DNA from: an uncultured Clostridia bacterium
Lineage (GTDB): Bacteria > Bacillota > Clostridia > Christensenellales > UBA1242
Direction: 5' to 3'
Length of the DNA stretch: 64,000 nucleotides
Assembly: GCA_949949035.1 (NCBI GenBank)
Contig: CATLHJ010000002.1
Location: 1-64,000, forward strand
Positions 18,437 through 25,711 of the stretch are shown one piece after another (the first letter of the stretch is position 1; each line of letters begins with the position of its first letter). A model generated the notes under the pieces. The model was not told where the DNA came from and searched no databases. It saw only the letters and a program-made list of their open reading frames with translations. The position numbers and the translations under genes were made by a program.

Positions 18437-18897
18437 AAGGACACCTTCTTGCCTTCACCTTTGGGGACCACAGAAATTTTGCCACTGCTTTCCAAAATTG
18501 CGTAATCAATGTCTTGTAAATCAAAGATGTCTTTACCGCGTAACAGTTCCATTAACTCATCTTCGCAGATATCTAATTGTTTCAATTTTTTATGATCAAT
18601 ACCTTTGGGCGTAACGACAATGACGGGGGAGCCGGATAAAATTTTACGGACGGTGGCACTTTTGCATTGTAATTTAACCACAAAAAAATGAATCACTTGA
18701 ATGACCAACAACGGTAAAATACCATACCAAATGGGAATAGTGGGGTCGGACATGGGTATCGTCGCCAAGTCCGCGATAATCAAGGTAATGACCAATTCAA
18801 AGGGCTCCATCTCGCCGATTTGTCGTTTTCCCATCAACCGCATTACGACAATCGCAATCAGGTAAATGATAAACACACGTACCACAATCGTTAACAT
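18433..18897 (-). CDS. DUF421 (YetF-like) membrane protein
   Basis: A 154-residue protein with three hydrophobic N-terminal helices and the conserved GKRQIGEMEPFELVITLIIA segment of DUF421. The soluble C-terminal domain (SGSPVIVVTPKGI, LMELLRGKDIFDLQDIDYAILE) is the YetF-type fold found in spore and membrane proteins of Bacillota. It is shorter than Bacillus YetF (about 230 residues) and lacks the last part, but the visible domain is intact. It lies between the flippase and DUF4363 genes in one minus-strand operon. TAATTT stands 6 bases before its ATG, so a secondary start is possible. Confidence 0.85.
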   Translation of the reverse strand: MLTIVVRVFIIYLIAIVVMRLMGKRQIGEMEPFELVITLIIADLATIPMSDPTIPIWYGILPLLVIQVIHFFVVKLQCKSATVRKILSGSPVIVVTPKGIDHKKLKQLDICEDELMELLRGKDIFDLQDIDYAILESSGKISVVPKGEGKKVSL

Positions 18898-18906
18898 TAA
18901 ACTAAA

Positions 18907-20394
18907 TTATTGCCGTTTTTTCGGTAGAATAATCAAATTGCTGGCCCAAGACAAGGCCAAAAAGGCAGCGCAAGCCACCATTCCGGACAGGCCGAGACTT
19001 AACCATAAGGGTAGCGGTTTGATTAAGTTGTAGGTGAAGTACCCCAAGGCCAAGACCGGCAGTGCCAGTCCCGTATAGGCTGTGATGGTGCTTAAAGTGC
19101 GGCCGGGGCTGTGCCAGTCGGTGTATTTACGGATGGCAATGATGTTAAGAATGGAGGATACTGTCATAGCCAAACCTAGTCCCAGCAGTACAGCATCAGC
19201 GCCAATGATGGCGGGCATAAACCAAATAATGATAAATAATAACACCGAACCAATGGCGTAATTGCGAATGGCAATGCCTTCTTTGTTTAATGAATTCAAA
19301 GTTGTATTGGTAATTTGGGATAAAGAAATTGGCAACATCGCCCATGCGGAACGTGATAAGTAAATGCCACTGGTGGCATCAGCGTACAAAAAAGTACCAA
19401 TTGGCTCGCCCAGTGCAAGGTAAATCGGAATAAAAATAAAGTTAATAAAAATTGTAAATTGAATTACCATTTTGATTTGGTAACGCACAGTATTCCATTG
19501 TTCTTTGCTGGCCATGGTTGACAATTCAGGGACTAAGGCCGTGGCTAACGACGATATTACCGTAGAGGGGATGGTCAGCAACGGGTAAGTCATGCCGACA
19601 ATAATTCCTAATTGGGAAATGGCCGCTACGTTATCCCAGCCTGCGGCAACCAAGCGTAAGGGTAAGAGTATGGAAATTACGGGGAAAGCCAAACTGCCCA
19701 GCAGACGAACACCGGTAATCGGTGCGGCTGATTTCAGTAGCGGTTTAACGTAATTAGCACGCGGTGCTTGGTCGTGGGCAAACCGGTTGCATTTAATAAA
19801 AATGGCGACAACAACGGCAGCGGAAACAAGGCAGGCACCGCTGAACGCCCATGCACTTAATTGGGCCAAATCAGCAAAGAAAAAGGCGAAACCCAAAAAC
19901 AAGACAAACAACACGACGCGGGCAATTTGTTCAATTAACTCGGTTAACCCCAACAGAAAAAAACGTTTTTCCCCCCACCAAACTGCCCGTAAAACGGCAT
20001 AGACACTGCTGGCAATAATGGCGGGTAACAGTGCCAATAAGATACCGATACTGCGACGGTCGGTAAAAATAAAGCCTAGACACCCTTGACAAAGTAGGAC
20101 TACAGCGCATAAAATTACTGACGCAATCACCCCAATCAGCAGACCCGCCAAGGTGATGTGTAGTACTTTGCTGCTGCCACGTTCGGTTTTGGCCACTTCG
20201 CGGGAAATAACCAACGGTAAACCACTGCTAATCACCGTTAATAGGATCATGAAGATGCTCATCGCCATTTGGTAGACGCCGAGCATTTCGGCACCTAAAA
20301 TGCGTGATAAAAAAATGCGAAAGACAAAACCAATGATGCGCGTGCCGACCGCAAAAGCGGTAATAACCAAGACAGATTTAGCGAAGGCACGCAT
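18907..20394 (-). CDS. SpoVB-like polysaccharide flippase
   Basis: A 495-residue, multi-helix membrane protein of the MOP flippase superfamily. Its N-terminus (GTRIIGFVFRIFLSRILG, then MLGVYQMAMSIFMILL) matches the stage V sporulation protein B group, which translocates lipid-linked precursors for spore cortex or other polysaccharides. I use ATG 20394, because CATAAT lies 7 bases upstream of it on the minus strand. ATG 20400 would add two residues. It heads an operon with DUF421 and DUF4363. It is the second such flippase in the window, and the two differ clearly in sequence. Confidence 0.87.
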   Translation of the reverse strand: MRAFAKSVLVITAFAVGTRIIGFVFRIFLSRILGAEMLGVYQMAMSIFMILLTVISSGLPLVISREVAKTERGSSKVLHITLAGLLIGVIASVILCAVVLLCQGCLGFIFTDRRSIGILLALLPAIIASSVYAVLRAVWWGEKRFFLLGLTELIEQIARVVLFVLFLGFAFFFADLAQLSAWAFSGACLVSAAVVVAIFIKCNRFAHDQAPRANYVKPLLKSAAPITGVRLLGSLAFPVISILLPLRLVAAGWDNVAAISQLGIIVGMTYPLLTIPSTVISSLATALVPELSTMASKEQWNTVRYQIKMVIQFTIFINFIFIPIYLALGEPIGTFLYADATSGIYLSRSAWAMLPISLSQITNTTLNSLNKEGIAIRNYAIGSVLLFIIIWFMPAIIGADAVLLGLGLAMTVSSILNIIAIRKYTDWHSPGRTLSTITAYTGLALPVLALGYFTYNLIKPLPLWLSLGLSGMVACAAFLALSWASNLIILPKKRQ

Positions 20395-20404
20395 ACACAT
20401 TATT

Positions 20405-20584
20405 ATGTTAGTTAAAATTAAATATGAGAAAGGGCAGTTGTTTAATCTTGCACGTCAGTGCGGAGTTGCTCCGTGTACAATTATTTTGGCCAATCGTTGC
20501 CGTAACGAAAACGAATTGCCGGACACGCTTTGGGTGCCGGTTACCACCGCGGTGCGCTGTCAAGTAATAACTTATCCGAAATAA
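20405..20584 (+). CDS. 59-residue LysM-like peptide
   Basis: A single LysM-like domain with almost nothing else. The pattern GQLFNLARQCGV, then TIILANRCRNENELPD and LWVP matches the LysM fold (hydrophobic helix, Asn at the second helix start, closing VP), which binds N-acetylglucosamine-containing polymers. There is no signal peptide, so it may act inside the cell or on spore structures, as small LysM proteins of spore coats do. It diverges from the SpoVB-like gene with start codons about 11 bases apart and overlaps the opposing 137-residue gene at its 3' end by 13 bases. The start region is weak. Confidence 0.6.
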   Translation: MLVKIKYEKGQLFNLARQCGVAPCTIILANRCRNENELPDTLWVPVTTAVRCQVITYPK

Positions 20585-20985
20585 TAGACTTGGTGATTGT
20601 GATCAACAAATTTAATCCGGTTACCCACTTTGGAACAAATTGCGACTTCGGTAAAATGTGCCATTTGATCACTAACCACATCATTTTGACGGCCAATAGC
20701 TTGTTTGAAAGTTAAGTGGTAATCATTGCCTTTTTGGGTATAGGTCCCGATCCCTAAAAAAAATAAGCCTTTTTCTTGGTGCACAATGTTGATATGGAAG
20801 GTGCCGTTACTGTATAATTGCAGGTCGGACTTGGCGAAGTCGGCGGTGGTGTAGTCTGTGTGTTCTACGGCAGCAACATGGTAACCATCTTTCTTAAAGA
20901 CCGTGAAATAAATTAACAAGCCGATACCCACCAATACCAAGCATAAGGCCGCGATGATGATACTCCATTTTACTCCGCGTCGCAT
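20572..20985 (-). CDS. Membrane-anchored small beta-domain protein, 137 residues
   Basis: I recognise no named family. One N-terminal membrane helix (about residues 8-29) is followed by a compact extracytoplasmic domain. Its pattern (LQLYSNGTFHINIVH, FLGIGTYTQKGNDYHLTF, NRIKFVDHNHQVYYF) resembles a small lipocalin-like beta barrel. The gene is the last of three on the minus strand. It overlaps its upstream neighbour by one base and carries a perfect ribosome site (AGGAGG, 7 bases before the ATG). The neighbour at 20985-21473 has the same layout, suggesting a related pair serving the large surface protein encoded first. Confidence 0.65.
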   Translation of the reverse strand: MRRGVKWSIIIAALCLVLVGIGLLIYFTVFKKDGYHVAAVEHTDYTTADFAKSDLQLYSNGTFHINIVHQEKGLFFLGIGTYTQKGNDYHLTFKQAIGRQNDVVSDQMAHFTEVAICSKVGNRIKFVDHNHQVYYFG

Positions 20986-21473
20986 TAAGCCACCTCCTTG
21001 GCAAAGGCCATAATTTTGACAGAATATTCCAAGTAATGGGTGCCGTCAGGATTTTCTTGGGTAATCTCCACGCGTGAGGGCTGTACTTGGTAAAAATAAA
21101 TTGCGTTATCGGTACTGGTTGCGGTTAAGGTCTGTAATTTTTTGTGGTAGATAAATTCAATCTCGAAGGTCGTGTTTTTAACCCCTTCGGTATATTTGGT
21201 AACGATGAAATCAATTTTGCCTTCGGCCAAACCAACCAATGATAACTCGCCGGTTTGGTGGTCTTCATTAAGTTGCAAATAACTGTTATGGTTAATGCTA
21301 ACACCATCATAGACATTATCACGAATTTCGGTTAAATAATATTTTTTACCGAATTCAACCGCCCCGTGGACCGCTCCCGTGTTAAGGCAATAATAAACGA
21401 TTACCCCAGTGACCGCCGTTACGACGATGACTACGGCAACCACGATTAAACTAATTATTGTGCGGCGTCTCAT
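20985..21473 (-). CDS. Membrane-anchored small beta-domain protein, 162 residues
   Basis: No named family. An N-terminal basic stretch and membrane helix (about residues 6-28) precede a beta-rich extracytoplasmic domain (YYLTEIRDNVYDG, NSYLQLNEDHQTGELSLVG, YLEYSVKIMAFA). The layout is that of the following 137-residue protein. Its start overlaps the end of the 868-residue surface protein gene by 23 bases and no ribosome site is visible, so translation is probably coupled. The Asp/Asn-rich YDGVSINHNS segment may be a loop; no catalytic motif is seen. Confidence 0.65.
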   Translation of the reverse strand: MRRRTIISLIVVAVVIVVTAVTGVIVYYCLNTGAVHGAVEFGKKYYLTEIRDNVYDGVSINHNSYLQLNEDHQTGELSLVGLAEGKIDFIVTKYTEGVKNTTFEIEFIYHKKLQTLTATSTDNAIYFYQVQPSRVEITQENPDGTHYLEYSVKIMAFAKEVA

Positions 21474-24057
21474 CGGTTATATTATCTACTTTTGCGGGTT
21501 TTTCGGCAACAATTTTCTTGTGCGTTGTTTTAAGTTTCATGTCACGCGCGTAAGACGTATTTTTGTTTGTGACGTGTTTGTCAAATTTTAAGCGGTGCCA
21601 CAGGAAACTGATCACGGCCAAGATTACAGCCAGCGCGGTAATTATCGTGGGAATTAAGAACCACCAGTTTTCACCAAAGAAATTGTTGGCATCGTTGTTG
21701 GTATTATCATCGGTGGTGGGTTCGTCGGTGGTCGTTGCGGCGACTTTAATCACTTGGTCATGATCACCCAAATTCTTTACTGCTAAATTATAATCGGTTT
21801 CTTCCAAACTGGTAAACGTTAACGCCGTCAAATATAGGTTACCGTCATGGTAGGTGTTCGCTTCTTTGCTACCCAAAGTCACCAAGAACTTCATAGTGGC
21901 GGCGTCGGTGGGGTGACAGTAGAAGTTGTAAGTGGTTAACGCTGTGGCGTCGTTAGCGTCAGTCTTTACGGTAAAGTAGCCGTCAAAACCGCTTAATTCC
22001 ATAAAGGCGTTTTCGCCACGGGCGGTAACACTGATTTGGTAATAACCGTCGGCAGTCATGGTGTAGTTCAGTCCGTATTGAACTTCAACCGTGGCTTGGT
22101 CTTCGTTACGTAAAGTAATGCCGTCATTATCATAACCAGTGGCCAATTTATCGGACAAGGCACTATCGGTGACTTGCCATAAGCCTAGTGGCTTGACGGG
22201 ACTGGTTAAATCAACCGTTTGGGTTGCCGTAGTATTCTTGTCGTCAAATTGGTACGGTTCACTTTCCGAGCGGAAATTATCCAAGAAGGCGGTGCCAACG
22301 TTCTTCAAGGTGAAAACCAATTGGTAAGAACGGCTCACCGCGTTGGCGTGTTCAGTAACCGCTAATTCGTAGTGTTGCCAAGCGTTGTTGTTAATGGTGA
22401 ATTGGTACAATTCGACACCATCGCTGGTTTGGAAACTAACGTACAGCGGGGCACCATCTTTGGCGTAAGCGTCAAAGGAAAAGTAAGTGGTGGCGCCGAC
22501 CGCAGTGGTTAAGGTGGGACTGGTAACTTGGTTGACGGTCACGTTAGTGTTGCGCAACATATAAATGTTATTATTAACGTCGTAACGCTTGTTGATTACT
22601 CCGGGGTTGTCAATGCCGTCAAATTTCCAAAATTCCGTATTGACAATACCGTTATCAGTTTGTTCAGTGGTCCAACTGTTCGCTTTTAATGGGTAGGGAT
22701 AGGTCGTAGCGGTCGGTAAGCCAGTTGCGGTTCCTAATTCAAAACTACCATTTGCTATGGTCCAATTATCGGCACTGTTTTTGTCGATAACGTCTTGTAC
22801 GCCTAGCGCGTCGCTATTAGCGGTGGCATAATCGCCCGTCACTCGGTAAATCTGTAAATTGTCTAGAGCGACCCAACCGGTAATTGTGGTTTCATCTTTA
22901 TTGGCCAAAGTGAAACTCAAAGTAAATTCTTGTACTGCTTCGTGACCGGCAGTGTAGAAAACAGTGTTTAATTGCCAACCGTTATGGGCGGGATAATCCA
23001 CCGTCGTAATTTTCTGGTAAGTGTCACCAATGCAAAAATAAAACTGCGATAAATCACTGGGCATAATGGAATAGAATTGGAACATGTAGACTTCGTGTGG
23101 TAACGGCTTAAAACTATAATTGGTTAAGGTTAGGGCAGTATTGTTGCCGGTAGCGGCCATTAACATCACGTCACCCCTACCGTCCTTGGTGTAAAAATCG
23201 GTACGGCCGTCGGTGAATTTTAAGGCAGTAGCAACATCATAATTATTGATGCAGTTAGTAGCGATAACGTTTTGTTGGGTTCCTTTACCGGCACTAAAAT
23301 CCGTATTGGGTACGGTTTTAACCAATTCAACTTCGGTTTTATTAGTAAAATCAAGATAAATTTGGTCAATAGGGTCACGGTGCTCAACCTTGTTGTTAAA
23401 GGCGCTGGCGGTGAGCGTGGTTACCGTAAAGTCGCAGTAGTACGCAGCACCGTAAACGTTTTGCGTGGGGCTACCCAAATAAAGACGCGCGGGTAAGGTA
23501 GTGGTGGTTAGGCGGTCGGTTTGCACCAAGAATAACGCCGTACGCCAATAGCCTTGCGGTTGCAAGGGAATAAAGTCGTCACCCAAATAAAAGTAGGAAT
23601 GGTCAGCGGTTTGCCCCATAATTTGGTATTTTACGGCTACCGTATAGTAACCATTGGCGGGTAAGGTAATTTCGGTAGTACTGATGCTACCACTGGTGGG
23701 GAAATTTTTGGTGTTAGCCAACAACATTATGGGTTCACGGTTATTAAGTTGTTCGCTGCTTAAAGTAATGTTTTGGTGGGTGGTATTATTATGGTAAGAA
23801 TCGTTATTTTCTTTGGTAACTTGGGTAGCAGTTAAATAATTGTTGGTATTCTTTTGCCAGTCGTTTAAGTCGTAAGTGGTAGTCGTTTGTTGAAAAGCGT
23901 TGGTATCTTGGGAGGGGGCCGTGTAGGTATAATCAGTGTCGGACAGAGCCTTGATACCAGTAGTAATTAAGGGTGCGGCGGGCGTTAATAATACGGCGAA
24001 CACGATAACCAGCACACCTAAAATAATTAGACACGAATTCGTAAATTTTTTTTTCAT
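21451..24057 (-). CDS. Surface protein with galactose-binding-like domains and C-terminal membrane anchor
   Basis: An 868-residue secreted protein. A signal segment (about residues 7-35) is followed by Thr/Asn/Tyr-rich beta-sandwich domains. One stretch (NGSFELGTATGLP, then TYFSFDAYAKDG, AWQHYELAV and VGTAFLDNF) has the outline of a carbohydrate-binding module of the CBM4/9 type. The C-terminus has one membrane helix (about 805-825) and a long basic cytoplasmic tail with no LPXTG motif. The codons after the ATG form a run of nine A. It heads a three-gene operon. TTGCTA and TATAAA lie upstream at a 16-base spacing, giving a leader of only several bases. Carbohydrate binding is inferred from the fold pattern only. 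Confidence 0.75.
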   Translation of the reverse strand: MKKKFTNSCLIILGVLVIVFAVLLTPAAPLITTGIKALSDTDYTYTAPSQDTNAFQQTTTTYDLNDWQKNTNNYLTATQVTKENNDSYHNNTTHQNITLSSEQLNNREPIMLLANTKNFPTSGSISTTEITLPANGYYTVAVKYQIMGQTADHSYFYLGDDFIPLQPQGYWRTALFLVQTDRLTTTTLPARLYLGSPTQNVYGAAYYCDFTVTTLTASAFNNKVEHRDPIDQIYLDFTNKTEVELVKTVPNTDFSAGKGTQQNVIATNCINNYDVATALKFTDGRTDFYTKDGRGDVMLMAATGNNTALTLTNYSFKPLPHEVYMFQFYSIMPSDLSQFYFCIGDTYQKITTVDYPAHNGWQLNTVFYTAGHEAVQEFTLSFTLANKDETTITGWVALDNLQIYRVTGDYATANSDALGVQDVIDKNSADNWTIANGSFELGTATGLPTATTYPYPLKANSWTTEQTDNGIVNTEFWKFDGIDNPGVINKRYDVNNNIYMLRNTNVTVNQVTSPTLTTAVGATTYFSFDAYAKDGAPLYVSFQTSDGVELYQFTINNNAWQHYELAVTEHANAVSRSYQLVFTLKNVGTAFLDNFRSESEPYQFDDKNTTATQTVDLTSPVKPLGLWQVTDSALSDKLATGYDNDGITLRNEDQATVEVQYGLNYTMTADGYYQISVTARGENAFMELSGFDGYFTVKTDANDATALTTYNFYCHPTDAATMKFLVTLGSKEANTYHDGNLYLTALTFTSLEETDYNLAVKNLGDHDQVIKVAATTTDEPTTDDNTNNDANNFFGENWWFLIPTIITALAVILAVISFLWHRLKFDKHVTNKNTSYARDMKLKTTHKKIVAEKPAKVDNITDETPHNN

Positions 24058-24142
24058 AGAACAATCAATAGTTTATACTACAATCCCTATTTTTAGCAAG
24101 GGAAAAACTTTTACAGATAATCTATACAAAATGTATTTTTTA

Positions 24143-24151
24143 TGTTATCAT
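24143..24151 (+). promoter_or_regulatory. Extended -10 of the Ppx/HD-like gene
   Basis: TGT followed by TATCAT (box at 24146-24151), 6 bases before the ATG at 24158. The -35 region (TATACA, 24123-24128, spacing 17) is moderate. The predicted message is leaderless. Confidence 0.6.
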
Positions 24152-24157
24152 TCAAGT

Positions 24158-25654
24158 ATGAGCAAAGTAGCAATCATTGAATTAGGCACGAACCAAATTA
24201 AATTATCGTTGGTACGTATCGAGGAAAATAAGTATTTTGAAATTGAAAAAGAATATGCGGAATTTGTTGGCATTGATAACCATTTGGTCGACAGTGGTTT
24301 AATTAAAACGGTAAAAATTAAAGAATGCATTACCATTTTACAGATGTATAAGCAAATTGCTTTGGCGAACCACGTTGATAAGTTCTACTGTGTCGCGTCG
24401 GCCAATTTGACCAAGGCCAAGAACTATATTTCCTTTATAGAGGAAGTTAATGCGGATTTGGACATGGAATTCAAATTATTAACCCAAGAAGAGGAAATCA
24501 ATTCCTTATATACTGCGGTGGTGAACACTTTAGACATTAACAAAGGTTTAATCGTTTCTATTTCTACGGCCAGCACGCGCATCATTAACTATTGCCGGCG
24601 GGTGGTTTTAAGCAGTGTTACCATTCCGGTCGGTGCAGCAAATTTCACTACTGTTGAAGATTTTCGTAAGGAGTTATTAGCGGCAGGGGATACGTTCAAA
24701 CAAATTGACCACGAAGTGCCAATTATTGGGTCGGACGAAATCTTTACCAGTTTCGCTCGCTTGTCGCGCAAAAAAGCCAAATACCCGCTTGATTCGGATC
24801 ACAATTACAATGCTACCAAAGAAAATTTCCAAGAGATTTTAACTTTCTTGCAAGGATTAGACGTAGAAAAGGGCGCCAAGTTAAAGGGCATTTCGGCCAA
24901 CGGCATTGGCTACATTATGAACGGTATGCAAATCGGCTTGGCCATTATGGATTTTGTCGGTTTAAGTAACATTATTATTAACCGCAGTGCGCGTAATGCG
25001 GGATTGGCGTATCATTTGACGATGGTCGATGACGAACGTCCCGTTAACGATGTGTGTTTGAACAGTGTCGAAACAGTAATTTGGGCGAACGGTTTGGACT
25101 GGGAACAAGCCAAGTACCGTTATTTCTTGGCGAGCACCTTGTATTCGCAATTAAAAGTTCTACACAAATTGCCCCGTGTCTTTACCCGTATCTTGAAAGT
25201 GGCAACTTTATTGTATGATTTAGGACATACGATTAACCAGTTAGCCTTTAATAAAATCACTTATTACGCCATCCTGAACGCGAATTTATACGGTTTAAGC
25301 CATAAAGAAATTGTGATGGCGGCGTTTGTGGCCAGTTGCCGTAACTGGGACGACTTTATGTTGGCGGAGTGGGTAAAATACAAAGATTTAATGAACGAAG
25401 ACGATTTGGTTGCGGTGCGTAAACTGGCGATTATCGCGGCGATGGCCGACACCATGAACATGCGTCACCAACAAGTGATCAAAGATATTTCTTGTGACGT
25501 GTTGGGTGACAGCGTAATTGTTAAGTTAATTACGGACACCGATATGAAAAAGAGTAAAGTTGACGTCGACGCGGCCAAGACGGAAATTTTCTGCTTACGC
25601 AAGATGGCCAAAGAGTTCACCCGTATTTATAAAAAGAACATTGAAATTTTGTAA
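24158..25654 (+). CDS. Ppx/GppA-like protein with degenerate catalytic motifs and C-terminal HD-like domain
   Basis: The 498-residue layout is that of exopolyphosphatase/pppGpp phosphatase: an ASKHA-fold N-terminal half and an HD-type C-terminal half. Active members have G-[ST]-N-[ST]-x-R, a D-x-GGGS phosphate loop and E in SGEEE. Here they read ELGTNQIKL, ISTASTRI (glycines lost) and LLTQEEEINS. In the HD half the usual LLHDIG and later His residues are replaced (LLYDLGHTINQLAFNKITYY), removing the metal ligands. Catalysis is therefore doubtful; it may sense or bind nucleotides or polyphosphate. I chose ATG 24158 because the family N-terminus starts here. It precedes the VirD4-like gene on the same strand. 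Confidence 0.8.
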   Translation: MSKVAIIELGTNQIKLSLVRIEENKYFEIEKEYAEFVGIDNHLVDSGLIKTVKIKECITILQMYKQIALANHVDKFYCVASANLTKAKNYISFIEEVNADLDMEFKLLTQEEEINSLYTAVVNTLDINKGLIVSISTASTRIINYCRRVVLSSVTIPVGAANFTTVEDFRKELLAAGDTFKQIDHEVPIIGSDEIFTSFARLSRKKAKYPLDSDHNYNATKENFQEILTFLQGLDVEKGAKLKGISANGIGYIMNGMQIGLAIMDFVGLSNIIINRSARNAGLAYHLTMVDDERPVNDVCLNSVETVIWANGLDWEQAKYRYFLASTLYSQLKVLHKLPRVFTRILKVATLLYDLGHTINQLAFNKITYYAILNANLYGLSHKEIVMAAFVASCRNWDDFMLAEWVKYKDLMNEDDLVAVRKLAIIAAMADTMNMRHQQVIKDISCDVLGDSVIVKLITDTDMKKSKVDVDAAKTEIFCLRKMAKEFTRIYKKNIEIL

Positions 25655-25711
25655 ACCAAGCGGCGACAAAATTGCTTGCCAGAATGGTGAATAGTCAATA
25701 AACTAAAATTG

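Noticed and set aside
24049-24057. Run of nine A immediately after the start codon of the 868-residue surface gene
   Set aside because: It could slip, but MKKK starts are common in exported proteins and nine A is within the range of chance, so I do not call it a phase switch.
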